Positions 1-8,254 of a stretch of DNA of 47,359 nt are shown one piece after another. A model generated the notes under the pieces. The model was given only the letters and a program-made list of their open reading frames with translations. It did not search any database and had not been told where the DNA came from. Origin of the DNA: Synergistes sp. (GTDB lineage: Bacteria > Synergistota > Synergistia > Synergistales > Synergistaceae). The position numbers and the translations under genes were made by a program. The stretch spans positions 1 through 47,359 of the forward strand of contig JAFYJW010000058.1 in NCBI GenBank assembly GCA_017537925.1, in the 5' to 3' direction. The stretch's first letter is position 1; each line of letters starts with the position of its first letter.

Positions 1-49
1 CCATTTTTAACAAAAATGGAATAGGATGGCAAAAATACTATCAAAAATT

Positions 50-77
50 AAAAAAGCGGTATCAGATACGTACCGCT
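50..77 (-). terminator. second (distal) terminator-like hairpin downstream of carB
   Basis: On the minus strand a 7-bp perfect stem (AGCGGTA/TACCGCT, loop at 62-70) is followed by a run of T (plus-strand A at 50-54) and further AT-rich sequence. It lies about 70 bp beyond the stronger terminator of carB and probably catches read-through. The rest of 1-200 holds no gene; an 8-bp palindrome (CCATTTTT/AAAAATGG) occupies 1-19 at the window edge and has no evident role. Confidence 0.5.
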
Positions 78-140
78 GGCCGCAATGGGGGCGATAAAAA
101 CCGGCGGCTGATATTCTATGCGAAAGCGGCGCCTGACAGC

Positions 141-188
141 AAAAAAGCACGTGCGCGCCTCATCCGGAGCAAAGGCGCGTACGTGCTT
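141..188 (-). terminator. intrinsic terminator of carAB
   Basis: A 16-bp stem with one mismatch (arms 145-160 and 173-188, loop 161-172) is followed on the minus strand by six T (plus A 141-146). It starts 12 bp after the carB stop codon. Confidence 0.85.
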
Positions 189-200
189 CAGGAATCGGTA

Positions 201-3200
201 TCAGTTCAGGTTTTCTTTCTTGCCCAGCCCGGCTGCGACGGCCCATGCCGCGGCTATCGAGTGAAGGCAGGGAATTCCGACCGCGCAGGCATGCTTTCTT
301 ATAGCGGAGCCGTCGGTTATGTGTTTTTCGCTGCCGCCGGGGATATTGAGTACAAGGTCCCATCTGCCGGCATGCAGGTTTTTCACCAGATCTTTCCTGT
401 CGGCCACATTTACCGCGATACCCCATTTTTTCAGATACGCCGCGGTCCCTTCTGTCGCTTCTATCTCCCAGCCGAGCATCTTGTACTGCGATGCAAGCGG
501 CATCGCGTCGGCTTTTTCACTGTCTGCGATGCTCATAAGGAAGCGTCCCGATTCAGGCGGGTTCCAGCCGGAGCCCTTAAGCCCGTCCAGTATCGCGTCC
601 GCAAGGTTGTCCGAAACGCCCAGACTTTCTCCTGTGGACATCATCCTGGGACCGAGTTTTGGGTCGAGCCCGGGCAGCTTGTCGTTGGAGAATACAGGCA
701 CCTTGACGCCGAACTGCTCGGCGCCGGCATAGAGCCCCGTCCCGTAAGGCATATCTTTCAGGCGCTCTCCAAGGGCTATCCCGACAGCCATGTCTATGAC
801 CGGGAGTTTTGATATCTTGCTTACTATCGGCACGGTGCGGCTCGCTCTCGGGTTTGCTTCTATTATCCAGAAGACCCCGCCGCTCAGAACGAACTGTATG
901 TTCAGCAGTCCGTGTACGTTCAGCTCCTTTGAGATCGTGCGGACAAAATTCAATACGCTGTTCTGCTGTTCGAGCGTCAGCGAATAGCTGGGAAATACCG
1001 CGATCGAGTCGCCTGAATGTATCCCGGACGGGTCAATATGCTCGAATATTCCCGGTATCAGCACATCTTCTCCGTCGCATACAGCGTCGCACTCAAATTC
1101 ACGCCCGGCTATAAAGCGGTCTATCATCACCTTTTGGCCGGGCACAGCCTCGAACGCCTCATTCAGTACGGATACCAGCGAATCTTCGTTGTATACCACC
1201 CGCATTGCGACTCCGCCGATAACGAAACTCGGGCGCACCATCAGCGGGTAGCCGAGACGGCGTCCTATCTCGCGCGCTTCTGCGACAGACGCCGCGTCTG
1301 TTCCCTCCGGCTCCGGAAGACCGATTTTTGCGAGCAGCCGCGAAAATCTCCCCCTGTCTTCTGCGGCGTCTATAACGTCGGCGTCCGGGCCGAAAAGTTT
1401 GATTCCTTCCTCCGCGAGATCAAGCCCGAGGCGGAGAGAAGTCTGTCCGCCGAAACATGCGAATACGCCTCCGGCCTCTTCACGCTTCAGCACCGGCATT
1501 ACGTCGTCGACAGTCAGCGGCTCAAGGTAAAGGGCGTCGGAAATGTCGTGGTCGGTGCTTACCGTCTCCGGATTCACGTTTATCATTATCGCGCGTATCC
1601 CTCTGCGCCGCAGGGCTTCCACGGCCTTGACGCAGCAGTAGTCGAACTCGACTCCCTGAGCTATCCGTATCGCGCCAGAACCAAGGACCGCGATGCCGCC
1701 GCTGCTGTGTTCGTAAGGATCGTCTCCGGTCCCCGGCGCGCCGTAGTAATAGCCTGAGCCCGACGGGAATTCGCCCGCGCATCCGTCTACTTCGCGGTAG
1801 CCTGATGTGCATTTTTCTTCTTTCAGAATGCGGGCCGCCTCTTCCTTTGATATATCGGCGGCTTCCGCTATCCGGCTTACCGTAAAGCCCTTTTTCGCGG
1901 CCGATGCGGCGTTGCCGTTTACGACGCCGTCCTCCTCAAGATATTTTTCGGCAAGCTGTATCGCGTTCAGCTGTTCTATGAAATATCTGCGTATGTGGGT
2001 TTTTGCCGCTATCTCGTCCACGGTCGCCGAGCTGCGCCGCAGAAGCTCCGTTATTGCTTCAAGCCGCAGATTGGTCGGTGCGTTGACCTGCTCCCAGAGA
2101 CGGCGCGTTTCCCAGCGCCGCATGGCGCGGTCCGGCAGCGTGTGTCCGCGGGATATGGAGCGGTAAGCCTTCACTATCCCCTGAGCGAAATTTGCGCCTA
2201 TGGCCAGCACTTCTCCCGTGGCCTTCATTCGCGGTCCGAGAGAGGGATCTGCCTGAGGGAAGGAGTCGAAAGGCCATGACGGCACCTTTACCGCCACATA
2301 GTCCAGCGCCGGTTCAGAGAGCGCGCTGCCGGCTCCGGTGACCGGGTTGGGCATCTCTGTCAGCTCCAGCCCAAGCGCGATTTTTGCGGCCATGCGTGCG
2401 ATCGGGTACCCCGTCGCCTTGCTTGCAAGCGCGCTGGAACGGCTTGCCCTCGGGTTTACTTCTATTACGTTGTATTCGGAACCGTCATGCGCGAGGGCGA
2501 ACTGCACGTTGCACGCGCCGCGTATGTCAAGCACTTCGACGATCTTCAGGGCCGCGGTGCGCAGCATCTGCCATTCTCTGTCCGTCAGAGTCAGCGTCGG
2601 CGATACGACGACAGAGTCTCCGGTATGCACGCCCATCGGGTCTATATTTTCCATGCCGCATACGGCAAGCGCGTTTCCGGCGCTGTCGCGCACCACTTCT
2701 ATCTCTATCTCGTGCCAGCCTTCAAGATACCTCTCGATAAGCGCATGTCCCGCCGGCGACGCGGCAAGAGCGTCTTCTGTCTGAACTACCAGGTCCTCTA
2801 TGTTTCTTACTACTGAATTGCCAGACCCTCCAAGTGTAAAATCAGGGCGCAGAATCAGAGGAAGCGGGTTGTGAAGAGCAAATTCCTGCGCCCCGGCGAC
2901 CGAAGATATCCCTCTGCTTGCGATTATGGGCTGTCCTGCATCCAGCATCGCGCGGCGGAAAGGTTCGCGCGCTTCGGCTCTTTCGATCGCGGCGGGCTGA
3001 GTGCCGAGCACCCTGCATTTGTAACGTTTCCACATGCCCTGCCTTTCGCATTCCATGCACAGGTTGAGCCCGGTCTGTCCTCCGAGCGTCGCGACGACGC
3101 CGTCCGGGTGATGCTTTTTAAGGATCTCCTCTACTATATGCGGAAGCAGCGGGCGTATATATACGTGATCGGCGACTGAATCGTCGGTCTGTATCGTCGC

Positions 3201-3359
3201 AGGGTTGCTGTTGAGCAGTATCACGGAGCAGCCTTCTTCTTTCAGCGCCCGGCACGCCTGAGTGCCGGCGTAGTCAAATTCAGCCGCCTGTCCTATCTTT
3301 ATCGGGCCTGAACCCAGAACAAGAACGCTTTTTATCGTATAATCCCTCATATCGCTCAC
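201..3359 (-). CDS. carB: carbamoyl-phosphate synthase large subunit
   Basis: Uses ammonia passed on by CarA, bicarbonate and two ATP to make carbamoyl phosphate for pyrimidine and arginine synthesis in the cytoplasm. The 1052-residue length is close to the usual ~1070. The N-terminus carries GSGPIKIGQAAEFDYAG and the duplicated synthetase half repeats it as GSGAIRIAQGVEFDYC. Each half has an ATP-grasp domain with an EVNPRASRSSALASKATGYP or EANPRASRTVPIVSKI motif, and an MGS-like allosteric domain forms roughly the last 130 residues. The start ATG overlaps the carA stop by 4 nt (ATGA), so the genes are translationally coupled. ATG at 3350 is a possible alternative start. Confidence 0.97.
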   Translation of the reverse strand: MSDMRDYTIKSVLVLGSGPIKIGQAAEFDYAGTQACRALKEEGCSVILLNSNPATIQTDDSVADHVYIRPLLPHIVEEILKKHHPDGVVATLGGQTGLNLCMECERQGMWKRYKCRVLGTQPAAIERAEAREPFRRAMLDAGQPIIASRGISSVAGAQEFALHNPLPLILRPDFTLGGSGNSVVRNIEDLVVQTEDALAASPAGHALIERYLEGWHEIEIEVVRDSAGNALAVCGMENIDPMGVHTGDSVVVSPTLTLTDREWQMLRTAALKIVEVLDIRGACNVQFALAHDGSEYNVIEVNPRASRSSALASKATGYPIARMAAKIALGLELTEMPNPVTGAGSALSEPALDYVAVKVPSWPFDSFPQADPSLGPRMKATGEVLAIGANFAQGIVKAYRSISRGHTLPDRAMRRWETRRLWEQVNAPTNLRLEAITELLRRSSATVDEIAAKTHIRRYFIEQLNAIQLAEKYLEEDGVVNGNAASAAKKGFTVSRIAEAADISKEEAARILKEEKCTSGYREVDGCAGEFPSGSGYYYGAPGTGDDPYEHSSGGIAVLGSGAIRIAQGVEFDYCCVKAVEALRRRGIRAIMINVNPETVSTDHDISDALYLEPLTVDDVMPVLKREEAGGVFACFGGQTSLRLGLDLAEEGIKLFGPDADVIDAAEDRGRFSRLLAKIGLPEPEGTDAASVAEAREIGRRLGYPLMVRPSFVIGGVAMRVVYNEDSLVSVLNEAFEAVPGQKVMIDRFIAGREFECDAVCDGEDVLIPGIFEHIDPSGIHSGDSIAVFPSYSLTLEQQNSVLNFVRTISKELNVHGLLNIQFVLSGGVFWIIEANPRASRTVPIVSKISKLPVIDMAVGIALGERLKDMPYGTGLYAGAEQFGVKVPVFSNDKLPGLDPKLGPRMMSTGESLGVSDNLADAILDGLKGSGWNPPESGRFLMSIADSEKADAMPLASQYKMLGWEIEATEGTAAYLKKWGIAVNVADRKDLVKNLHAGRWDLVLNIPGGSEKHITDGSAIRKHACAVGIPCLHSIAAAWAVAAGLGKKENLN

Positions 3360-4411
3360 CGCAGACCTTTCCCTGTCCTGACTCTGGTAACGAAGTTGTC
3401 GAAGATATATGACGCATCCTCAGGGCCTGGGGAGGCCTCGGGATGGAACTGCACCGAAACGGCGTTGTACCTGCGGTGTCTGAGCCCCTCCACCGTTCCG
3501 TCTCCGAGATGGCTGTATGCGACTTCAAGATCCGTCCCTGAAAGCGAATCCTCATCGACCGCGTACTGATGGTTCTGGCTTGTTATTATCCCGCGCCCTG
3601 TTGCAAGCTCCAGTACAGGCTGGTTTGCCCCCCTGTGTCCGAATGAGAGCTTTTTTGTCGATGCGCCGCACGCCCGCGCAAGGAGCTGATTGCCGAGACA
3701 GATGCCGAGCAGAGGTTTTTTGCCTATCATCTTTGATATCTGTTCCGCCTCAAAATCAAGAACGGCAGGGTCTCCGGGACCGTTCGAAAGCAGGATGCCG
3801 TCAGCCCCCGAGGCGATGACCTCTTCTGCGGCTGTGCCGTTAGGGAAGCGGATGACGCGGCAGCCGCGCTTAAGCAGGCTGCGGATGATATTCTCCTTTA
3901 CACCGTAGTCCATGAGCGCGACAGTTATGTCCCCGCTGCCGTATGAAACAGCTTCTTTGCATGATGCTTCCGATACCAGAGTATCCGGCAGAGCAGCGCT
4001 CTCAGGCGGGCACGGCGTTTCGGCGACGCGTCCCATCATAGAGCCGCAGCTGCGTATCCTGAGTATAAGCCCTCTGGTGTCTACGTCTGAGATAACGGGA
4101 CAGCGCATCTCTTCCATCCAGGAGTGAAGAGTTTCAAAACGTCCCTTTTCTGTTTCGTCAAGGCAGGTCGTGACGACGGCGCGCGCCCAGACTCTTCGGC
4201 TCTCGAGCCTGTCTTTGTCGATGCCGTAGATGCCTATCGGCGGAAAGGCGAAAACTATGATCTGCCCGTTATACGAAGGATCCGTCAAAGTCTGCGGATA
4301 ACCGCAGGAAGCCGTCGTAAACACGGCTTCTCCCTCGACCGGGGAGGCGATCTCGCCGCGCCCTTCCCATACGGAGCCGTCTGCGAGAGTCAGGTAAAGC
4401 TTTTTCTTCAT
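3356..4411 (-). CDS. carA: carbamoyl-phosphate synthase small (glutaminase) subunit
   Basis: Hydrolyses glutamine and channels ammonia to CarB. The N-terminal CPSase small-chain domain begins LTLADGSVWEGRG. The C-terminal class I glutamine amidotransferase has the nucleophile Cys in GICLGNQLL and the His/Glu pair in HPEASPGPED. Most CarA proteins have GHQ where this one has GNQ; that His is not part of the catalytic triad. The length (351 aa) is normal. ATG at 4411 is preceded by a GAAGGGG ribosome binding site. First gene of the carAB operon, driven by the promoter at 4500-4527. Confidence 0.97.
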   Translation of the reverse strand: MKKKLYLTLADGSVWEGRGEIASPVEGEAVFTTASCGYPQTLTDPSYNGQIIVFAFPPIGIYGIDKDRLESRRVWARAVVTTCLDETEKGRFETLHSWMEEMRCPVISDVDTRGLILRIRSCGSMMGRVAETPCPPESAALPDTLVSEASCKEAVSYGSGDITVALMDYGVKENIIRSLLKRGCRVIRFPNGTAAEEVIASGADGILLSNGPGDPAVLDFEAEQISKMIGKKPLLGICLGNQLLARACGASTKKLSFGHRGANQPVLELATGRGIITSQNHQYAVDEDSLSGTDLEVAYSHLGDGTVEGLRHRRYNAVSVQFHPEASPGPEDASYIFDNFVTRVRTGKGLR

Positions 4412-4499
4412 GAGCGCACCCCTTCAGTTTCCAAAAAATTAACATAAACATAAATTTTGTTTATTTTTAAAACTAACTATATGTTCAAACTGACGTGAT

Positions 4500-4527
4500 A
4501 TTATAGCCGTATCTGAATATATGTCAA
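4500..4527 (-). promoter_or_regulatory. sigma70-type promoter of carAB
   Basis: On the minus strand TTGACA (4522-4527) and TATAAT (4500-4505) are both perfect, with a 16-bp spacer. The predicted leader to the carA ATG is about 80 nt and very AT-rich. It contains a 6-bp inverted repeat (ATAAAC/GTTTAT near 4445-4466), but I see no terminator hairpin, PyrR-type attenuator or leader peptide. The rest of this gene-free stretch (4528-4710) holds only a TATAAT at 4688-4693, with no good -35, that could serve the plus-strand genes from 4726. Confidence 0.8.
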
Positions 4528-4725
4528 TATGCAGATCGATTTTTTTCTGCCGTAATAATAATTCAATCGGTTGCATATATTTTGCGCTAAAAAAGCTCTG
4601 TCGGGCAAAACCGGAATTTAAAACAGGATACTTTTGCTTTCCGCATGCATTTATGCCGCATATACGGGGCTTTAATGTCTATGCTGATATAATGGGGCAA
4701 GTGCGTTTCGAAGGGAGGACTGCCT

Positions 4726-5247
4726 TTGTACCGGGTCGCTGCGCAGCTGATAGGTTTTGTGGGCACCGCGCTTCTCATAGCCTCATACCAGTGCAGAAAA
4801 AGCAAAGACCTCTTTCTGCTGCAGATGGGGTCAAATGTGATGTATATAATACATTTCATAATGCTCGGCGCGCTTTCCGGTAGCGTGAGCATTTTCCTGG
4901 GGCTTACGCGGAACTTCATACTTTACAGCCATACGCACAGATGGGCGCAGTGGAAAGGCTGGCTGCCGCTTATTATAGCCGGATACGTATTCGGCACGTA
5001 TATAACGTGGAAGGACTGGTACAGCATCCTGCCCTGCGTCGGCATGACGGTCATGACGGCGGCCTGCTGGTCCCGCAACGGGAAGAATATACGCATCGCC
5101 AACTTTGCAGTAAATTCCCCGGCGTGGCTTGTGTACGACATACATGCCTTTTCAATATCCGGCGTGGTGACGGAAACGTTCTGCCTTGTGTCGATCATTG
5201 TCTCTTTCTTTAGGTACGGATGGAAGGCGCTTGACGGGGAGGGGTAG
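4726..5247 (+). CDS. YgjV-family inner-membrane protein
   Basis: A 173-residue, very hydrophobic protein with about five membrane-spanning segments. The N-terminus (AAQLIGFVGTALLIASYQCR), the LFLLQMGSNVMYIIHFIMLG stretch and the short NGKNIRIANF-type region resemble the bacterial inner-membrane protein family typified by E. coli YgjV, whose function is not known. The start is a TTG, chosen because AAGGGAGGA (4711-4719) lies 7 nt upstream and the membrane segment begins right after it. It ends 6 nt before the next ORF and is probably co-transcribed with it. Confidence 0.75.
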   Translation: MYRVAAQLIGFVGTALLIASYQCRKSKDLFLLQMGSNVMYIIHFIMLGALSGSVSIFLGLTRNFILYSHTHRWAQWKGWLPLIIAGYVFGTYITWKDWYSILPCVGMTVMTAACWSRNGKNIRIANFAVNSPAWLVYDIHAFSISGVVTETFCLVSIIVSFFRYGWKALDGEG

Positions 5248-5253
5248 GCCGGG

Positions 5254-5769
5254 ATGAAATACAGCTTCGCGCCGATAGCAGACGGCGGTTCCAGGATACT
5301 TATACTCGGTTCCCTGCCGGGGGACCGCTCGATTGCGGACGCCCGCTACTATGCGCACCCGCGCAACGCTTTCTGGAAAATAGTGTACGGTTTCTGGGGC
5401 GAGACCCCGCCGGAAAGCTTTGACTTGCGCTATGAATACATACTGCGCCGGAAGCTGGCTCTGTGGGATGTTATAGATCATGCCTCAAGGCAGGGCAGTT
5501 CAGACGGAAGGATAAAGGACGAAACATATAACGATATCCCCGGGCTGCTTGCGGCCTATCCCGGCATATCGCTTATTCTTTTCAACGGCGCATGCGCTTT
5601 CTTAAAATACAGCAGACATTTCGGCACGCCGGAGATTCCCTACCGCAGGCTGCTGTCGACGAGCCCCGCCTGTGCCGGAAGGGATGATGAGCGTCAAAGG
5701 ATGTGGCACGAGGCGCTTGCGCTCGGTTTAGGCGGCACAGAGCCGCTGCCCGGCGGAAGAGCGCGCTGA
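5254..5769 (+). CDS. DNA-deoxyinosine (hypoxanthine) / uracil-DNA glycosylase superfamily protein
   Basis: A likely base-excision repair glycosylase that removes deaminated bases, especially hypoxanthine. The N-terminal signature GSLPGDRS, followed by YYAHPRNAFW, is typical of the HDG/MUG-like branch of the uracil-DNA glycosylase superfamily. The distal motif LFNGACAFLKYSRHF and a LLSTSPA motif (loop reaching into DNA) are also present. Length 171 aa is typical. The RBS GGGGAGGGG overlaps the end of the upstream gene, so the pair is probably an operon. Family assignment is firm; preference for hypoxanthine over uracil cannot be read from the sequence alone. Confidence 0.85.
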   Translation: MKYSFAPIADGGSRILILGSLPGDRSIADARYYAHPRNAFWKIVYGFWGETPPESFDLRYEYILRRKLALWDVIDHASRQGSSDGRIKDETYNDIPGLLAAYPGISLILFNGACAFLKYSRHFGTPEIPYRRLLSTSPACAGRDDERQRMWHEALALGLGGTEPLPGGRAR

Positions 5770-5797
5770 AAGAATAATTACTGAAAGGCAGATAATA

Positions 5798-6298
5798 ATG
5801 AAAATAAACGTAAGAATGGCAAAAGAAGCGGATACAGCAAAAATCGCAGCGATCGAAAAGGCCGTGTTTTCTCCGGAGGAAGCCCTGTCTGAAGAAACTT
5901 TCAGATGGTGCTTTGCTTCCTTCCCGGAGGGTTTTGCCGTTGCGGAACCTGCCGCGGCGGCCGCAGAGAGCGCAGATATAGCCGCAGCGATAGTATGCAG
6001 GCCAACGGCGATGCGTCTTGTAACGGATGAAATATATGAGAGAAAAGAAATGAGCAAAGGGGATACCTTTGCGATAATGACCTTCATCGTCGCGCCTCAT
6101 CTGCAGCGGCAGGGACTGGGGGATAAAATGCTGGAAGCCTCGCTTGCTCTTTTCCGCGAAAAGGGAGCAAAGAATTTTTCTCTGGCCTGCAAGGAGCATC
6201 TTAAGGCCTTCTACGGCAGGCACGGCTTCAGAGAGGCCGGCCTTTCCCGGCTCACTCTCGGCGGGGCGGTCTGGCACGATATGTATCTGACGCTTTAA
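5798..6298 (+). CDS. GNAT-family N-acetyltransferase
   Basis: A 166-residue single-domain acyl-CoA-dependent acetyltransferase. The acetyl-CoA loop is visible as VAPHLQRQGLGDKMLE (motif A, R/QxxGxG/A type), followed by the FYGRHGFRE motif B. The arrangement resembles the arylalkylamine-N-acetyltransferase-like group, where the GDTFAIMTFIVAP strand precedes motif A. The substrate is unknown; amines or protein N-termini are both possible. It starts 28 nt after the glycosylase gene and is probably the last gene of that operon; a weak hairpin with T tract follows at 6315-6351. Confidence 0.8.
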   Translation: MKINVRMAKEADTAKIAAIEKAVFSPEEALSEETFRWCFASFPEGFAVAEPAAAAAESADIAAAIVCRPTAMRLVTDEIYERKEMSKGDTFAIMTFIVAPHLQRQGLGDKMLEASLALFREKGAKNFSLACKEHLKAFYGRHGFREAGLSRLTLGGAVWHDMYLTL

Positions 6299-6314
6299 GT
6301 TCTGCATCCGCTCC

Positions 6315-6351
6315 TGCGGCGGACGAGCAGTCATTGCCGCATGCTTTTTTT
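6315..6351 (+). terminator. probable terminator after the GNAT gene
   Basis: A 6-bp stem TGCGGC/GCCGCA (6315-6320, 6336-6341) with a 15-nt loop is followed after three bases by seven T. It separates the upstream operon from the promoter at 6385. Confidence 0.5.
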
Positions 6352-6384
6352 GAAGGTTTTTTTGCCGATATCCTGAATTTGTTC

Positions 6385-6413
6385 TTGACAAAAAAAATAT
6401 ATGATAGTAGTAT
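6385..6413 (+). promoter_or_regulatory. promoter of the leader peptide-symporter transcript
   Basis: A perfect -35 TTGACA (6385-6390), a 17-bp spacer and TAGTAT (6408-6413) as -10. The expected transcript starts near 6420, about 45 nt before the ribosome binding site of the leader peptide. Confidence 0.75.
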
Positions 6414-6476
6414 TTTTCCCGTTCAACACGCCGGCTTTGAGCGGCGATGCTTATGTATAAAATGAAGGGGGGCTGC

Positions 6477-6578
6477 ATGATGGGAAAAGCATTTATCAAT
6501 AACCGTTATTATTATTGCTATTATGCTTATCCCCGCATGTATAACGCCCCGGGGCTTTTCGCTGTTTCTTTGAAGTAG
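6477..6578 (+). CDS. tyrosine-rich attenuator leader peptide (33 aa)
   Basis: A short ORF missed by normal gene callers. It has a strong RBS (AAGGGGGG, 6465-6472) 4-7 nt upstream of the in-frame ATG codons at 6477 and 6480. Residues 11-22 read RYYYCYYAYPRMY-like: seven Tyr codons between 6507 and 6542 (6507, 6510, 6513, 6519, 6522, 6528, 6540), all TAT, in only 36 nt. The frame stops at TAG 6576-6578. The last codons (6564-6576) double as one arm of an antiterminator hairpin. This is the layout of amino-acid biosynthetic leader peptides, with Tyr as the sensed residue. An in-frame ATG at 6462 lies before the RBS and is unlikely to be used. Confidence 0.85.
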   Translation: MMGKAFINNRYYYCYYAYPRMYNAPGLFAVSLK

Positions 6579-6610
6579 GCATATCAGCAGAGGAAACTTC
6601 AGAAACCGCG
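6560..6610 (+). promoter_or_regulatory. antiterminator hairpin of a ribosome-mediated attenuator
   Basis: GTTTCT (6564-6569) pairs perfectly with AGAAAC (6601-6606), and GAAGT (6572-6576) pairs with ACTTC (6596-6600), leaving only a TT bulge. Past one mismatch, CGC (6560-6562) pairs with GCG (6608-6610), giving about 14 bp. The 3' arm is exactly the 5' arm of the terminator at 6601-6634, so the two structures exclude each other. A ribosome stalled on the Tyr codons (up to 6542, leading edge about 6557) leaves the arm at 6560-6576 free. One that reaches the stop codon covers it. Confidence 0.85.
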
Positions 6611-6634
6611 CCCGCAGGGGCCGGTTTCTTTTTT
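6601..6634 (+). terminator. attenuator terminator upstream of the symporter
   Basis: AGAAACCG (6601-6608) pairs with CGGTTTCT (6622-6629). A two-base mismatch and a further CCC/GGG extend the stem, and a short GCA loop and six T (6629-6634) complete an intrinsic terminator. It stands 37 nt before the symporter start and between it and its only visible promoter, so transcription of the gene requires read-through. Confidence 0.88.
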
Positions 6635-6671
6635 ATGTTTTAACCTATCCGTTTTGAAAGGGTGTATCGTC

Positions 6672-8237
6672 GTGGATCTGTTCATCAAATTAGCGTTGCT
6701 TATCATTTTTGTAGTCGTCATGATACTGGTGGGACTCTACTGCCGCAGGCATTCCACAGATGTAAGCGGCTTCGTGCTCGGAGGGCGCCAGGTGGGACCC
6801 TGGCTTACAGCGTTTGCTTACGGGACGTCATACTTTTCAGCTGTCGTTTTTGTCGGTTACGCCGGCCAGTTCGGCTGGAGGTACGGAATAGCAGCGACCT
6901 GGGCAGGGATAGGGAACGCACTTCTCGGTTCGATGGCGGCCTGGGTCGTTCTGGGACGCAGGACCAGGGTCATGACGCAGCACCTCAATTCGGCAACGAT
7001 GCCGCAGTTCTTTGGGACGCGCTTTGACAGCCAGGCGCTGAAAGTTGCGGCTTCCGCGGTCATCTTTATCTTTATGATCCCGTACACGGCGTCGCTCTAC
7101 AACGGACTTTCGCGTCTCTTCGGCATGGCGTTCGATATAGACTACTCGGTATGCGTTATCGCGATGGCGGTCCTGACGGCGATATATGTCATTGCCGGCG
7201 GATACATGGCGACAGCGATCAATGACTTCATCCAGGGAATCATAATGGTCGTGGGCATTATAGCCGTTATAGTTGCGGTGCTTAACAGCCGCGGCGGTTT
7301 CCTGGCCGCGCTTGACGCGCTCGGAAGGGTAACAGATCCTTCCGTCTCGGCGACGCCGGGAGTATTTGCGTCTTTCTTCGGTCCCGACCCGGTAAATCTG
7401 CTCGGCGTCGTAATACTTACCTCGCTGGGCACGTGGGGGCTTCCCCAGATGGTGCAGAAATTCTACGCTATCACAAGCGAGGAGGCAATCAGCAAAGGCA
7501 CTATCATATCAACGTTTTTTGCGACGGTCGTGGCTGGCGGCTGCTATTTCCTCGGCGGTTTCGGCAGACTCTTCTCGGATGTGGTAAATGTTTCTGTGGA
7601 AGGTTTTGACGCGGTGATCCCGGCTATGCTCTCGGGACTTCCGACCGTCCTGCTGGGGGTGGTCGTGATACTGGTCCTCTCCGCGTCGATGTCGACGCTC
7701 TCTTCGCTGGTTCTCACGTCCAGTTCCACGCTCACTCTGGACTTCCTCAAGGTATGTGTGGACAGGGAAATGAGCGAGAAAAAACAGCTGATAAGCATGA
7801 GGGTGCTCATCGCGATATTCATTGCCATATCGGCGGTCATAGCGATAATACAGTACAATTCGAACGTATCGTTCATCGCACAGATGATGGGAGTATCGTG
7901 GGGCGCTATGGCGGGCGCCTTCCTTGCTCCGTTCCTTTACGGGCTGTACTGGAAGCGCACCACCAAGGCAGCATGTGCTGTGAATTTTATCTTTTCGACA
8001 GTAGTGATGATACTGAACATATTCATCCGCGGCTCATTCCCGGCGATTCTTAAGAGCCCCATCAACGCAGGCGCGTTCTGCATGCTTGCCGGACTTCTGA
8101 TTGTTCCGGTCGTAAGCTGGATCACAAAGGCCCCGGATAAGGAAAAGACGGATAATATGTTTGCCTGCTACGATCGCAAGGTCGTCGTCTCGGTAACGGA
8201 TTCTATAGGCCCGAGAGTTTACGGGGAAAATAAATAG
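6672..8237 (+). CDS. sodium:solute symporter (SSS family), putative tyrosine/aromatic amino acid importer
   Basis: A 521-residue integral membrane transporter with about 13 hydrophobic segments. The SSS pattern is clear: an N-terminal helix, FVLGGRQVGPWLTAFAYGTSYFSAVVFVGY, then GGYMATAINDFIQGIIMV, a LSASMSTLSSLVLTSSSTL stretch (residues around 340-360, sodium-site serines/threonines) and GLYWKRTT near the C-terminus. It resembles the PutP/panthothenate branch, but substrate cannot be assigned by family. GTG at 6672 is chosen because GAAAGGG (6656-6662) sits 9 nt upstream; TTG at 6654 lies on that RBS. The upstream Tyr-codon attenuator suggests expression rises when Tyr-tRNA is uncharged, so tyrosine or a tyrosine-yielding compound is the best substrate guess. 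Confidence 0.9.
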   Translation: MDLFIKLALLIIFVVVMILVGLYCRRHSTDVSGFVLGGRQVGPWLTAFAYGTSYFSAVVFVGYAGQFGWRYGIAATWAGIGNALLGSMAAWVVLGRRTRVMTQHLNSATMPQFFGTRFDSQALKVAASAVIFIFMIPYTASLYNGLSRLFGMAFDIDYSVCVIAMAVLTAIYVIAGGYMATAINDFIQGIIMVVGIIAVIVAVLNSRGGFLAALDALGRVTDPSVSATPGVFASFFGPDPVNLLGVVILTSLGTWGLPQMVQKFYAITSEEAISKGTIISTFFATVVAGGCYFLGGFGRLFSDVVNVSVEGFDAVIPAMLSGLPTVLLGVVVILVLSASMSTLSSLVLTSSSTLTLDFLKVCVDREMSEKKQLISMRVLIAIFIAISAVIAIIQYNSNVSFIAQMMGVSWGAMAGAFLAPFLYGLYWKRTTKAACAVNFIFSTVVMILNIFIRGSFPAILKSPINAGAFCMLAGLLIVPVVSWITKAPDKEKTDNMFACYDRKVVVSVTDSIGPRVYGENK

Positions 8238-8254
8238 AATACGGAGGATATTTC

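Noticed and set aside
1-19. Palindrome CCATTTTT/AAAAATGG at the window edge as an attachment site or end of a mobile element
   Set aside because: No transposase, integrase or direct repeat accompanies it; it is a short AT-rich hairpin.
1017-1757. A 246-codon open frame opposite carB
   Set aside because: Antisense to a highly conserved gene; composition is a by-product of carB codon use and no domain is visible.
4412-4499. PyrR attenuator or riboswitch in the carA leader
   Set aside because: The leader has no terminator hairpin, no conserved PyrR loop and no leader peptide; it is simply AT-rich.
6420-6634. T-box riboswitch specific for tRNA-Tyr upstream of the symporter
   Set aside because: The leader is short, there is no TGGTACC-type T-box bulge or specifier loop, and the Tyr codons lie in a translated frame with a good RBS. 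A leader peptide explains all features.
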